A stretch of 64,000 nucleotides of DNA from Candidatus Propionivibrio dominans (GCA_016709335.1 JADJNC010000003.1:1-64000), one strand, 5' to 3'; shown: positions 54,032-63,152, numbered from the stretch's first letter. Translations and numbers: made by a program. The notes: generated by a model not told the origin, from the sequence alone.

Positions 54032-56686
54032 TTGGCCATCGTGAACAATGCTTTTTCTGACTTTTCGCTGCGCGCGCTCCTGCTGTTGCTGGTGGGCTTG
54101 CTGGTTGTTGTTGCGCTGGTATTTGCGGCCAGGGATCTGCAGCAAAGCCGTGTCGCCTATCGCAACGTGACCCTGCTTGCCGAGCGGAATCATGTCGCCG
54201 ACAGTTGCCTGCAGGCGGTAAGGCATTTTGCCTACGAACGCGGTCGAAGCAATGTGGTGCTGCACGGCAAGGAAGCAATCAATGAGAACAACCGTCGCTT
54301 TCTCGATCAGCACCGAAGCGCTACGGATGCCATCATTGCTGAGCTTCTCGTTCGCCTGCCCGACGCTTCGCGCGAGGACGGCGAAGAAGTCCGCCAGGCC
54401 TGGGACGCAGTAAAGTCGCTACGAGCGACGCTTGAGCATGATTTTGCCCGTCAGCATGCCAAACGCGATCCGGCACTGCCGGGCCAATGGCTGGCGGCAG
54501 CCAACACGCTGGTCACCCGGCTGGAAGACTTGCTGACCGATGTTTCCAGTTTTCCAGGAAATAACGATGCCGGTTTCGAGCTTTTAAGCAATCTGCGTAT
54601 CCTGTCGCTGCAATTCAGAAATCTGGTCAGTTCCGAATCGGGCATGCTGGCCGCCGAGTTGTATTCCGGGAAGGTGCCAGCGGGTGAGATGATCGGAACG
54701 GCGAATCTGTTGCGCGGTCGCTCGATACAGATCTGGTCGCCACTCGAACTGGGTACCCGGCGTCTGGGGGATGAGGATTCTTCCCTGGCACTCGAAAAGG
54801 TGCGTACCGAGTTGTTCGCCCGATTACATCCGCTTCATGATGAAATCATTCGTTCAGCAAGCACCAATAGACCTGCTCCGATAGGGATAGAGCAGTATCT
54901 CGCGGTGTCGGTCTCGGCACTGGAGTCCAGTGACGAACTGACCGATGGCATCAGCCGTGCGGCGGCGGCTTATACGAACAAGCTTCTTGAGCAGGCCAGG
55001 CGTCAGGAGCGGGTCGCGTTGGCCAGCATCATCGCCATCCTGATTGTGGCCGGCCTGATCGCCATGCTCCTGGTATGGCGCTTTACGCGCCCTCTGAACG
55101 AAGTACTGGAGCGCATCGACAGGTTGCTTGGTCTGCACGCGGGCAGCTCTCCCCTGGAGCGGTCCACGCCAGGCAGCAGCGAGTTCGCCAGGGTTGAGCA
55201 GGCTCTCGAAGTGCTCGAACAGACGATGCAGGCGCGTTTGCGTAGCGAGCAGGCGTTCAAGGAAAGCGAGCGTATGAGTGCCTCGATTCTGGCCTGTGTT
55301 CCGCAGTCGATCATTGCCACGGATGTCAATGGGCTGATCACTCTATTCAGCCCAGGTGCAGAAAACATGCTGGGCTATTCGGCCGAAGAAATGGTCGGCA
55401 AACAGACGCCATTGCTGATTCACGATAGCAGGGAGATTCTTGCTCGTTCCGAAGAGCTGACAAAGAAGCTGGGGTTTGTCGTCAAGCCGGATTTCGCTGT
55501 GTTCTCCATAAAGAGAAGGATCAGTGCCAAACCGGATGAGCGCGAATGGACCTATGTTCGCAAGGACGGTACGCGCCTCACGGTGTTGCTGGCAACGACG
55601 AGCCTGCGCAACGCGCTTGGCGAAATCGACGGTTACCTGGGCGTGGCCACCGATATCACCGAGAGAACACGAGCACTGGCCAGAATCAAGCGGATGGCGC
55701 ACTACGACCACCTGACCCGGCTTCCCAATCGTCGTCTTTTCCACGACCGGATACAGGTGGCGATAAATCAGGCACGGCGCGAGAAAACTTGCCTGGCGCT
55801 GATGGTCATTGACCTCGACAATTTCAAGCCGATCAACGATACCTTCGGCCATGCGGTCGGCGATCTCTTGCTCAAAGCGGTGGCCAACAGCATGCTGGGC
55901 TGTTTGCGCGAGTCGGATACCCTGGCGCGCCAGGGCGGCGATGAATTCGTCGTTCTCTTGCCCGGCATCGGAACCGCTCAGGATGCACTCGGCGTTGCTG
56001 AAAAAATACGCCTTGCGCTCAATGAGCCATTTCAGCTTGCCGGTGGCTACAAGGTGAGCATTGCCTGCAGCATCGGCGTGACGATCTTTCCTGACCACGG
56101 CAACAACTACAAGCGCCTGTCGCTGAACGCCGACGCGGCGATGTATGCCGCCAAGGAACTCGGCCGCAACAGCGTGCAACTCTTCAGTGGCGTATTGGCT
56201 GGAGCAACAATGGACACAGCAGAGGCCAACGATCTGTCGATTGTGCGCCTGGTCTGGCGCGAGGCCTACAAGTGTGGCGAAGCGTCAATAGACCAGGATC
56301 ATCAAGCCCTCTTCGATCATGCCAACAAGCTCATTCATGCCGCCATGTCCGGTGCGCAGGAATCCGGGCAATTGTCCGGGGCACTAGACGATCTGATCAA
56401 TAGTGTGACGCAGCATTTCGCCCGCGAAGAGGCAGTTCTGGCACGCTACCACTACGCCGGTCTGGAAGAGCATGTGCTGCAGCACCAGAAACTGGTCGGG
56501 CGCGCCCTTGAGCTGCGCCGCATGGCCGACGTCGGGGAATTGACGCTGGGCGATCTGGTGACATTCCTCGCGCAGGACGTGGTGGTCAAGCATTTGCTCA
56601 AGGAGGATGCCAGGTTTTTCCCGCTGTTGAGAAGAGCGCTGAATAAACCGCCGGCTGATTCGTCCATTGATACGAGCGGGCACTGA
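54032..56686 (+). CDS. PAS-GGDEF diguanylate cyclase with C-terminal hemerythrin
   Basis: An 884-residue membrane sensor. Helices at about 12-33 and 328-350 bracket a helical periplasmic domain with a nitrate-sensor-like RHFAYERGRSNVVL stretch. HAMP and PAS (about 405-545) come next, then GGDEF (about 550-720) with active GGDEF at 635-639 and an RxxD inhibitory site (RESD) five residues earlier. The hemerythrin domain (about 735-865) has all seven di-iron ligands: His757, His795, Glu799, His814, His818, His854 and Asp859, with the classic spacing. It probably makes cyclic di-GMP in response to oxygen or redox state. The start is TTG at 54032 or GTG at 54041. Confidence 0.88.
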   Translation: MAIVNNAFSDFSLRALLLLLVGLLVVVALVFAARDLQQSRVAYRNVTLLAERNHVADSCLQAVRHFAYERGRSNVVLHGKEAINENNRRFLDQHRSATDAIIAELLVRLPDASREDGEEVRQAWDAVKSLRATLEHDFARQHAKRDPALPGQWLAAANTLVTRLEDLLTDVSSFPGNNDAGFELLSNLRILSLQFRNLVSSESGMLAAELYSGKVPAGEMIGTANLLRGRSIQIWSPLELGTRRLGDEDSSLALEKVRTELFARLHPLHDEIIRSASTNRPAPIGIEQYLAVSVSALESSDELTDGISRAAAAYTNKLLEQARRQERVALASIIAILIVAGLIAMLLVWRFTRPLNEVLERIDRLLGLHAGSSPLERSTPGSSEFARVEQALEVLEQTMQARLRSEQAFKESERMSASILACVPQSIIATDVNGLITLFSPGAENMLGYSAEEMVGKQTPLLIHDSREILARSEELTKKLGFVVKPDFAVFSIKRRISAKPDEREWTYVRKDGTRLTVLLATTSLRNALGEIDGYLGVATDITERTRALARIKRMAHYDHLTRLPNRRLFHDRIQVAINQARREKTCLALMVIDLDNFKPINDTFGHAVGDLLLKAVANSMLGCLRESDTLARQGGDEFVVLLPGIGTAQDALGVAEKIRLALNEPFQLAGGYKVSIACSIGVTIFPDHGNNYKRLSLNADAAMYAAKELGRNSVQLFSGVLAGATMDTAEANDLSIVRLVWREAYKCGEASIDQDHQALFDHANKLIHAAMSGAQESGQLSGALDDLINSVTQHFAREEAVLARYHYAGLEEHVLQHQKLVGRALELRRMADVGELTLGDLVTFLAQDVVVKHLLKEDARFFPLLRRALNKPPADSSIDTSGH

Positions 56687-57851
56687 GCGCCACAGGCCGG
56701 GCATCGACTGCCCGATCATCGACTGGACAGAGGGAGACGAGTGCCGTTCCGCTCGTTGGCGCTCAGCAGCCGGTGTGCCGCCCCCGACGCGTGTGCAGGT
56801 GGTCGATGACACGCTGACTGCCGATGCCGCCTATCGGCTGGCATGCGAAGGCAGCGCGCTGCTCTGGCGGGGTGATTTCCAGAATGCTCGGCAGTTGTTG
56901 CAAGCCATGGCGCGACGCGCCGAGCGCAGTTCGCACAAGTCGCGAACTTCAATGGACGCTCCTGCACAGGCGTTTCACATGCAGCGCATGGCACAGGCGC
57001 AGCGCGCCCGCACGCTCGGCATGCTGCTGATCCCTTTTGATCCCGATCACCACATCCCCTTGCGCCGTGCGCCCGACGTGCGCCAAGCCTGCGCGGAAGC
57101 CCATGGTGCGCATGGTGCGGTCACCGAGCCCTATGTGGCTTCGCTGCGCGAGCTGCTCGGCCTGATCGGCGCGCACGAGTGGCGAAAGAAGGGCGTCGAT
57201 ATTCCTGCGCTCGGCGCACGTATTCATCCGCACTACGGGGTGTTCTCGCCGTTGCGCGGCGAGTACGTCGCGCTGGTGGCCGCTGCGCCGCTGCCGGGCT
57301 TGCTCTCGGCCAACAGCCTGGCCTTCGACATCGGCACCGGTACCGCAGTGCTCGCCGCCGTGCTCGCCCGGCGCGGCGTCGCCCGCGTCGTGGCTACCGA
57401 TCAGGATGTCCGGGCGCTGGACTGTGCGCGCGAAAATGTCGCACGGCTTGGCCTGAGCGGGCAGGTCGAGGTGGTTCAGGCCGATCTCTTCCCGCCCGGT
57501 GCTGCGCCGCTCATCGTCTGCAATCCACCCTGGGTTCCGGCGCGACCGGGCTCACCGCTCGATCATGCCGTTTACGATCCGGACAGCCGCATGCTGCGCG
57601 GCTTTCTCGACGGGCTGGCCACGCATCTGGCGCCGGGCGGCGAGGGCTGGCTGATCCTCTCCGATCTGGCCGAGCATCTTGCCTTGCGCTCGCGCGGCGA
57701 ACTGCTGGCGCTGATCGACAGAGCCGGTTTGCAGGTATTGAGCCGTGCCGATGTGCGTCCGACCCATCCGCGCGCGAACGATCCGGGCGACCCATTGCAC
57801 GCCGCGCGTGCGGCGGAAATCACCTCGCTCTGGCGACTCGGAGTACAGTAG
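56667..57851 (+). CDS. Class I SAM-dependent methyltransferase (PrmC/HemK-like)
   Basis: Up to 394 residues. The core has the SAM-binding motif AFDIGTGTAVLAAVLARRG, an acidic TDQD after the second strand, and the catalytic NPPW of N6-adenine and glutamine methyltransferases. The N-terminal domain includes RVQVVDDTLTADAAYRLACEG and LLIPFDPDHHIPLRRAPDVR. The real start is uncertain: the frame opens with a TTG at 56667 inside the previous gene, but family-like sequence begins only near 56750 and no in-frame ATG lies between. The target (protein, RNA or DNA) is unknown. Confidence 0.78.
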   Translation: MIRAGTERHRPGIDCPIIDWTEGDECRSARWRSAAGVPPPTRVQVVDDTLTADAAYRLACEGSALLWRGDFQNARQLLQAMARRAERSSHKSRTSMDAPAQAFHMQRMAQAQRARTLGMLLIPFDPDHHIPLRRAPDVRQACAEAHGAHGAVTEPYVASLRELLGLIGAHEWRKKGVDIPALGARIHPHYGVFSPLRGEYVALVAAAPLPGLLSANSLAFDIGTGTAVLAAVLARRGVARVVATDQDVRALDCARENVARLGLSGQVEVVQADLFPPGAAPLIVCNPPWVPARPGSPLDHAVYDPDSRMLRGFLDGLATHLAPGGEGWLILSDLAEHLALRSRGELLALIDRAGLQVLSRADVRPTHPRANDPGDPLHAARAAEITSLWRLGVQ

Positions 57852-57898
57852 AGGGAAACAGCAAAGGGGAGCAAGAAGCAGGGAACCACGGAGGCCGC

Positions 57899-58762
57899 AT
57901 GGACTCATGGAAAAGCCGATGGGGCGTCGGGCAGTGGGCGGCCTACTTTGAAAACCAGGCGCTACCGGTCATGTGCCGCTCAAAACTGCTGATGAAGCAG
58001 CTTGAATCTCGCGAAGGCGAAATGCTTGCGCCAAGGGATCTGTCTGAAATCGTCCTGCAAGACCCCTTGCTCTGCCTTTGCCTGTTGCGTGAGGCCGAGC
58101 GCAAAAAATCACATCGGCTGGACCACGAAACGACGACGGCGCTGGGGGCCATCATGCAGGTGGGTGTCGATGAATTTCGCACGCTGCTGCATTCCAGCCC
58201 GGAAATCGATGAAAATAAACCGGGCCTGCTCGAAGTCGAGATGCATGCCTGTTTTGCCGCGCAGATCGCCAGTGTCTGGGCCGGCGGACGCATGGACCTC
58301 AACCCGGAGGAAGTCGCTGTCGCCGCCTTGCTGGCCGGTACCGGGGAACTGTTGCTGTGGGTCTATGCCGAAGAAATACCGCTGAAAGCCATGGACGAAC
58401 TGCTTTCCGGTCGGGCTCAACGCAGTGCGCAGGCGCAAACGCAAAGCTGCGGATTTACCTTCAAGCAACTGACCCAGCAATGTGCTGAGCGATGGAAACT
58501 GCCTGCCCTGCTGCTCCAGCTTTTGCGCGGATCGGAATCGTATCGCGCCCAACTGGCGCGAACCTGCTCGAACGCCGCACGCCACGTACTTGAAGCGTCC
58601 GGAACCTCGACGCTGGCGCTGGCTGCCGACCTGGTCGATGCCAGCAAGCTGATTCCCAACGTCAGCCTCGAATGGCTGGCCGACGGCCTCGTCATGCTGC
58701 CTGAAGAGCGCCGCGCCGGGCTTCTTGAAGCCGCCCATAAACTTCTCGCTGCACCACCTTGA
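57899..58762 (+). CDS. HDOD-domain protein
   Basis: A 287-residue single-domain HDOD protein. Seen are a helical N-terminus (LPVMCRSKLLMKQLESREG), LAPRDLSEIVLQDPLLCLCLLR, and the central AVAALLAGTGELLLWVYAEE, which matches the degenerate HD region typical of HDOD proteins without metal-binding residues. The ATG at 57899 follows GGAGG at 57890-57894 by four bases; the open frame upstream is shadow. It starts 47 bases after the methyltransferase gene. The role is presumed regulatory. Confidence 0.8.
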   Translation: MDSWKSRWGVGQWAAYFENQALPVMCRSKLLMKQLESREGEMLAPRDLSEIVLQDPLLCLCLLREAERKKSHRLDHETTTALGAIMQVGVDEFRTLLHSSPEIDENKPGLLEVEMHACFAAQIASVWAGGRMDLNPEEVAVAALLAGTGELLLWVYAEEIPLKAMDELLSGRAQRSAQAQTQSCGFTFKQLTQQCAERWKLPALLLQLLRGSESYRAQLARTCSNAARHVLEASGTSTLALAADLVDASKLIPNVSLEWLADGLVMLPEERRAGLLEAAHKLLAAPP

Positions 58763-58857
58763 GGTGAGAAGTTATGCCACCCTTGCTCACTTTGCGTGGC
58801 TTGCAAGCGGCATTGTCGGCTTGCGGAAAACGTAATACTCACGCCTGGGTGTGAGCC

Positions 58858-59724
58858 TCAATGCAGCGTCGGCGGAGTTCCCGGCGTGTTGCTGAACAGT
58901 TCGTCGATGGCCGCCTTGTCGAAGCGGTATTCGCGGTTGCCGAGGTCGTCGCGGATGACGATTTCGCCGCGCTCCCTGAGCGCGGCATAGACTTCCTCGC
59001 GACCGAGCGCGAGCAGCATGTTGCCGACCTTTTCCCGATCTTCGGGGCTGTGGCTGGTGACGGCTTTCCTGTCGAACAGGCGAACGGTTTCTTCGTGGAA
59101 CAGCCGCGCGAGCAATTCCTCGCTCGTCAGATCAAGCAGTTCTTCGGGTCTGACCGTGCCGGCCAGTGCCTCGATGCGTGTCCAGCCGTCAGTATCGCGC
59201 TGGTCGGTGGACGGCATTTTTTGCAGGAAAAGACCGCTTGCGCCGGCGGGCGAGGCGGCGAGGAAAAAGCGCGCGGCGAGTTGTTCGGACTGCTTGAGGT
59301 AATGTTCGAAGATTTCGGCGATGCTGTCGCCGACCAGCGGAACGAAGCTCTGGTAAGGCTGGCGCATGGAGGGCAGATCGAGCGAGAGCAGAAGCTGGCC
59401 GTGGCCGAGAAGCTCGATCAGCGAGGCTGGCCTGATCTCCTCACTATGCTGCGCCATGCAGCGGATATTGAGCGCTTCGTTGCAGTCGATGACCAGTAGC
59501 GGGACGGGGCCGTCGCCGCGCAACTGGATGGTCAGTCTCCCCGGCTGCTTCAGGTTATCGGCCAGAAGCAGGGTGGTGGCGCTTATCTGGCCGAGCAGTT
59601 CGATCACTGGCGTGGGATAGTTGCGCCTGGTGAGAAGCTGCTGCCAGACAGAGTCAAGACGAACGACGGCACCCCGGATGTCGAGCTTTTCGAGCAGAAA
59701 ACGCTGTACGTAATTCTCGGTCAT
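58858..59724 (-). CDS. hslO: Hsp33-family chaperone lacking the redox-switch cysteines
   Basis: A 288-residue Hsp33 homologue, a chaperone normally activated when its zinc centre is oxidised. The N-terminal domain is well conserved (LLLADNLKQPGRLTIQLRG and GLFLQKMP). In the C-terminal switch, however, the CxC position reads SHSPEDREKV (about 224-233) and the CxxC position reads RDDLGNREY (Asp259 and Gly262 where the cysteines should be). All four zinc ligands are missing, while flanking residues such as LGREEV and NREYRFD are kept. Only two cysteines remain, both near residues 81 and 89. It may be a constitutive or differently regulated chaperone. It overlaps the Spx-like gene by four bases. 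Confidence 0.88.
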   Translation of the reverse strand: MTENYVQRFLLEKLDIRGAVVRLDSVWQQLLTRRNYPTPVIELLGQISATTLLLADNLKQPGRLTIQLRGDGPVPLLVIDCNEALNIRCMAQHSEEIRPASLIELLGHGQLLLSLDLPSMRQPYQSFVPLVGDSIAEIFEHYLKQSEQLAARFFLAASPAGASGLFLQKMPSTDQRDTDGWTRIEALAGTVRPEELLDLTSEELLARLFHEETVRLFDRKAVTSHSPEDREKVGNMLLALGREEVYAALRERGEIVIRDDLGNREYRFDKAAIDELFSNTPGTPPTLH

Positions 59725-60065
59725 TCCAGTTCAGAGGCGTAGCGTTCCGGGTCGAAGCCAACGAGCAGGGCTTTCCCGGTATCGAGCACCGGTCGTCTGA
59801 TCAGCGTCGGGTAGTCGACCATCAGCGCCAGTGCCTTGCTTTCATCGACATCGCTTCGTTCTTCGTCGCTCAGTCGCTTCCACATCATGCCGCGCCGGTT
59901 GAGCAGCGATTCCCATCCGGCACGCTGGTTCCAGTCGGGCAGATGCTCCTGTACGAGGTCAGTTTTCTTGTAGTCGATGAATTCGTAGGCGACGCCGTGA
60001 GCGTCCAGCCAGGCCAGGGCCGTTTTCATGGTGTCGCAATTCTTGATGCCGTAAATGCGCAACAT
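59721..60065 (-). CDS. Spx/ArsC-family protein (YffB-like)
   Basis: A 114-residue thioredoxin-fold protein of the ArsC/Spx/YffB group, with MLRIYGIKNCDTMKTALAWL at the N-terminus, one cysteine at about residue 10, and TLIRRPVL with the conserved arginine near residue 90. The function of YffB proteins is not firmly known; glutathione-dependent reduction has been suggested. Its stop overlaps the hslO start (ATGA, 59721-59724), so the two are translationally coupled. Confidence 0.87.
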   Translation of the reverse strand: MLRIYGIKNCDTMKTALAWLDAHGVAYEFIDYKKTDLVQEHLPDWNQRAGWESLLNRRGMMWKRLSDEERSDVDESKALALMVDYPTLIRRPVLDTGKALLVGFDPERYASELE

Positions 60066-60166
60066 TTAAAATTCCTCTGGCAGGCAATCAGCTGGAAAAA
60101 ATACGACAAGTGAATTCCGACAACCCGGCCCACTCCGGTACTCGGGATAACAGGCTGTATGGCGTT

Positions 60167-60640
60167 TCAAAGGAATCGATCCAGAATCTTGCGGCTTTGC
60201 AGGTCAAGCGCATAACGGTCGCGGATCAGGTAGTAAATGCCGTGGCTGTCTGCGATCAACAGCGCCGGCAGGGCCAGCCGGCGGATATCCTCTTCGCCCT
60301 TGAGCACGAGCTGTGTATCGCCATGATCGGTTTCGATCTGCCAGGTGCTGGGTGTGGCATAACTCGATACGCTGACGATGCGGCTGATGACGGGCATGAA
60401 TTCACGCCCGGCAAGTTCGCTTTCAAGCAGAGTGCGCAGCTCGTCCGGCAGCTCGCTCAGACGATCGATCCAGGCCAGCTCGTTGCCGTGCGGGTCGACC
60501 AGCGCAATACCCCAATCCGGCGCGGCAATCGGAAAAGCGCGGACCGGGACAACGCCGGAATGGGTTTCGCCGTCAGCGCCGGTCAATTGAAGACGCCCGA
60601 AAGCGTCGCGCTGCAGTTGATAGTCAGGCAAGTGGGTCAT
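60167..60640 (-). CDS. DUF1854 protein
   Basis: A 157-residue soluble protein of the DUF1854 family, with DAFGRLQLTGADGETHSGVV near the start and GIYYLIRDRYALDLQSRKIL near the end. It overlaps the ABC transporter gene by four bases (60637-60640), so the two are made together. As I recall, public annotation of Burkholderiales and Rhodocyclales links this pair to cyanophycin metabolism; no cyanophycin synthetase or cyanophycinase gene is in this window, so that role is not shown here. Confidence 0.82.
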   Translation of the reverse strand: MTHLPDYQLQRDAFGRLQLTGADGETHSGVVPVRAFPIAAPDWGIALVDPHGNELAWIDRLSELPDELRTLLESELAGREFMPVISRIVSVSSYATPSTWQIETDHGDTQLVLKGEEDIRRLALPALLIADSHGIYYLIRDRYALDLQSRKILDRFL

Positions 60641-62961
60641 TCGCGGTCTCCTTCGTCCTTGCCGGCAATTTCAAAAATGATCGGGACGGCCTCGGTATCG
60701 ACGTTGCGTGCCTGAGCCTGATAAAGGCGGAAATAATGGCCTTCCTGTGCCATCAGCTCGTCGTGGTTGCCGACTTCGACGATGCGGCCGTGATCGAGCA
60801 CCACCAGCCGGTTGGCGTCACGCAGGGTGGACAGGCGGTGCGCGATGGCAATTGTCGTGCGCCCGCGCACCAGGTTGTCGAGAGCTTTCTGGATTTCCTT
60901 CTCGGTTGTCGTGTCGACCGACGAGGTGGCTTCATCGAGGATCAGGATCTTCGGATCGATCAGCAAGGCGCGAGCGATCGAGATGCGCTGGCGTTCGCCA
61001 CCGGAGAGCGCCTGGCCGCGTTCGCCGACCAGCGAGTCATAACCGTGCGCCAGCCGCAGGATGAATTCGTGCGCGTGCGCCGCGCGCGCGGCGGTGACAA
61101 TTTCCTCGCGTGTCGCCTCCGGCTTGCCGTAGGCGATGTTCTCGGCAATCGTGCCGAAGAAGAGGAAGGGTTCCTGCAGCACCAGACCGATATGCTTGCG
61201 GTATTCGGCGACCGGCAGCGAACGGATATCGACGCCGTCGATCAGGATGGCTCCTTCGGTCACGTCGTAAAAGCGACAGATCAGGTTGACCATCGTGCTC
61301 TTGCCGGAGCCGCTGTGGCCGACCAGGCCGATCATTTCGCCCGGTTCGATCTTGATGCTGATGTCGCGCGTGACGCTGCGCGTGCCGTAACGGAAGCCGA
61401 CATTGCGCAACTCGATGCGGCCGCTGACGTTCGCCAGGTGCACCGGATTGACGGGTTCCGGAACGCTCGAAACATGGTCGAGGATATCGAAAATCCGCTT
61501 GGTTCCGGCGGCGGCTTTCTGTGTCACGGATACGATGCGGCTCATCGAGTCGAGACGCAGATAGAAGCGGCTGATGTAGGCCAGGAAAGCGGTAAGGACA
61601 CCGACGGTGATGACCTCTTGCGAGATCTGCCAGATGCCGAAGGCCCAGACGACGAGCAGTCCGATTTCGGTCAGCAGGGTGACGGTCGGTGAGAACAGCG
61701 ACCAGACCTTGTTGACCTTGTCGTTGACTTCGAGGTTGTGCAGGTTGGCGGACCTGAAACGCGCCGCTTCGCGCTGTTCCTGAGCGAAGGCCTTGACCAC
61801 GCGAATGCCGGGGATGGTGTCAGCCAGTACATTGGTGACTTCGGCCCAGATGCGGTCGACGCGCTCGAAGCCGGTGCGCAGTTTTTCGCGTACCTTGTGA
61901 ATCAGCAAGGCGATGATCGGCAGGGGAAACAAGGTTACCAGCGCCAGCCAGGGGTTGATCGAGACCAGGATGACGCTGGTCATGACGATCATCAGCACGT
62001 CGGTGACGAAATCGAGAAAGTGCAGCGAGATGAAAATGTTGATGCGGTCGGTTTCCGAGCCGATGCGTGCCATCAGATCGCCCGTTCGCTTGCCGCCGAA
62101 GTATTCCTGTGAAAGTTTCAGCAGGTGCTCGTAGGTCGTCGTGCGCAGGTCGGCACCGATGCGTTCGGAGACCAGCGCCAGAATGTAGGAGCGCGCCCAG
62201 CCGAGCACCCAGGCCAGCAGCGCCGCACCGAACAGGCCGGAAAGGTAGAGCATCACCAGGCCGCTGTCGATCGGCTGACCGTTCTGGAACGGGATCAGCA
62301 CCTTGTCCATCATCGGCATCGTCAGATACGGCGGGACCAGCGTTGCCCCAGTCGATCCCAATGACAGCAGGAAGCCGGCCAGCAGGCGCCAGCGATAGGG
62401 GTAGGCGAAGCGCCACAGGCGGAACAGCGTCCACGTTGAGGGCGGCGTGTGGATCTCCTTGCTGCACAGCGGACACTCTTCCTGGCCGGCGAGCAGCGGC
62501 GTTTCGCATTTCGGGCACAGGGCCTGGGTTGGTGCGGGCGGAACCTCTCCCGTGAGGTGGAAGGCGAGTTGTCGCGTGAAGTGCTCGATCAGTCGACCGG
62601 CGGCGATGTCGCCCCCCAGCGTATAGCGCCAGAGGGCCAGTCGCGCGTCCGCTGCAAAGAGTTCGAGACTGCCGACGCCCGAATGGTCGCGACGCGTCAG
62701 CGTCAACCCGGGGCGGAACGCATGCGTATGCCAGCCTTGATCGCTCGCCGTACCGGCGAGCAGGCGCTGATTGGTCAGAACCACCAGGCCGGGGGAAAAG
62801 CGCAGTTGGCAATCAAGGTCAATTTCCAGCCAGGCCAGAACTTTCTCATCGGCGGAAAGTTGTGCCTCGACTCCCGTAAGCCATGCCGCAGGCAACTGGA
62901 TCGAAGGCAAGCCGGGCTGGTTGTTGCTGGGAGCGGAAAGTGGTTGGTTACGGATTGTCAT
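60637..62961 (-). CDS. ABC exporter with N-terminal unassigned domain and zinc ribbon
   Basis: A 774-residue fused ABC transporter. The first about 145 residues form a beta-rich domain of PH-like pattern (VLAWLEIDLDCQLRFS and VVLTNQRLLAG). A zinc ribbon follows, with Cys149, Cys152, Cys163 and Cys166 (CPKC and CPLC). The exporter-type membrane domain (about 185-480) has six helices. The ATPase domain has Walker A GHSGSGKST, signature LSGGERQRISIA, Walker B ILILDEATS and the H-loop AIAHRL. Similar to MsbA-type exporters, it probably works as a homodimer. The partner is the coupled DUF1854 protein. The substrate is unknown. Confidence 0.88.
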   Translation of the reverse strand: MTIRNQPLSAPSNNQPGLPSIQLPAAWLTGVEAQLSADEKVLAWLEIDLDCQLRFSPGLVVLTNQRLLAGTASDQGWHTHAFRPGLTLTRRDHSGVGSLELFAADARLALWRYTLGGDIAAGRLIEHFTRQLAFHLTGEVPPAPTQALCPKCETPLLAGQEECPLCSKEIHTPPSTWTLFRLWRFAYPYRWRLLAGFLLSLGSTGATLVPPYLTMPMMDKVLIPFQNGQPIDSGLVMLYLSGLFGAALLAWVLGWARSYILALVSERIGADLRTTTYEHLLKLSQEYFGGKRTGDLMARIGSETDRINIFISLHFLDFVTDVLMIVMTSVILVSINPWLALVTLFPLPIIALLIHKVREKLRTGFERVDRIWAEVTNVLADTIPGIRVVKAFAQEQREAARFRSANLHNLEVNDKVNKVWSLFSPTVTLLTEIGLLVVWAFGIWQISQEVITVGVLTAFLAYISRFYLRLDSMSRIVSVTQKAAAGTKRIFDILDHVSSVPEPVNPVHLANVSGRIELRNVGFRYGTRSVTRDISIKIEPGEMIGLVGHSGSGKSTMVNLICRFYDVTEGAILIDGVDIRSLPVAEYRKHIGLVLQEPFLFFGTIAENIAYGKPEATREEIVTAARAAHAHEFILRLAHGYDSLVGERGQALSGGERQRISIARALLIDPKILILDEATSSVDTTTEKEIQKALDNLVRGRTTIAIAHRLSTLRDANRLVVLDHGRIVEVGNHDELMAQEGHYFRLYQAQARNVDTEAVPIIFEIAGKDEGDRE

Positions 62962-63152
62962 TGCTTTACGATGGTCAGCCTGGCAGCAAAAAGTCTGCCA
63001 AAGTCAGCAAGTATACCCGTCTTCGACTGGGCTCTGGAGAAACTACCGTCTTTGCGTGTTTCAGAATAACTAATTACAGTTGAGAACAATTTGCGTGTAT
63101 CGATGAAACCAATTCACAAAAAATAAACTAATTTCGAAAACAAGTTTTCCCG

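Noticed and set aside
58838..58855. CTCAC/GTGAG hairpin between the HDOD and hslO genes as a terminator
   Set aside because: The stem is only five perfect pairs and neither side has a T tract.
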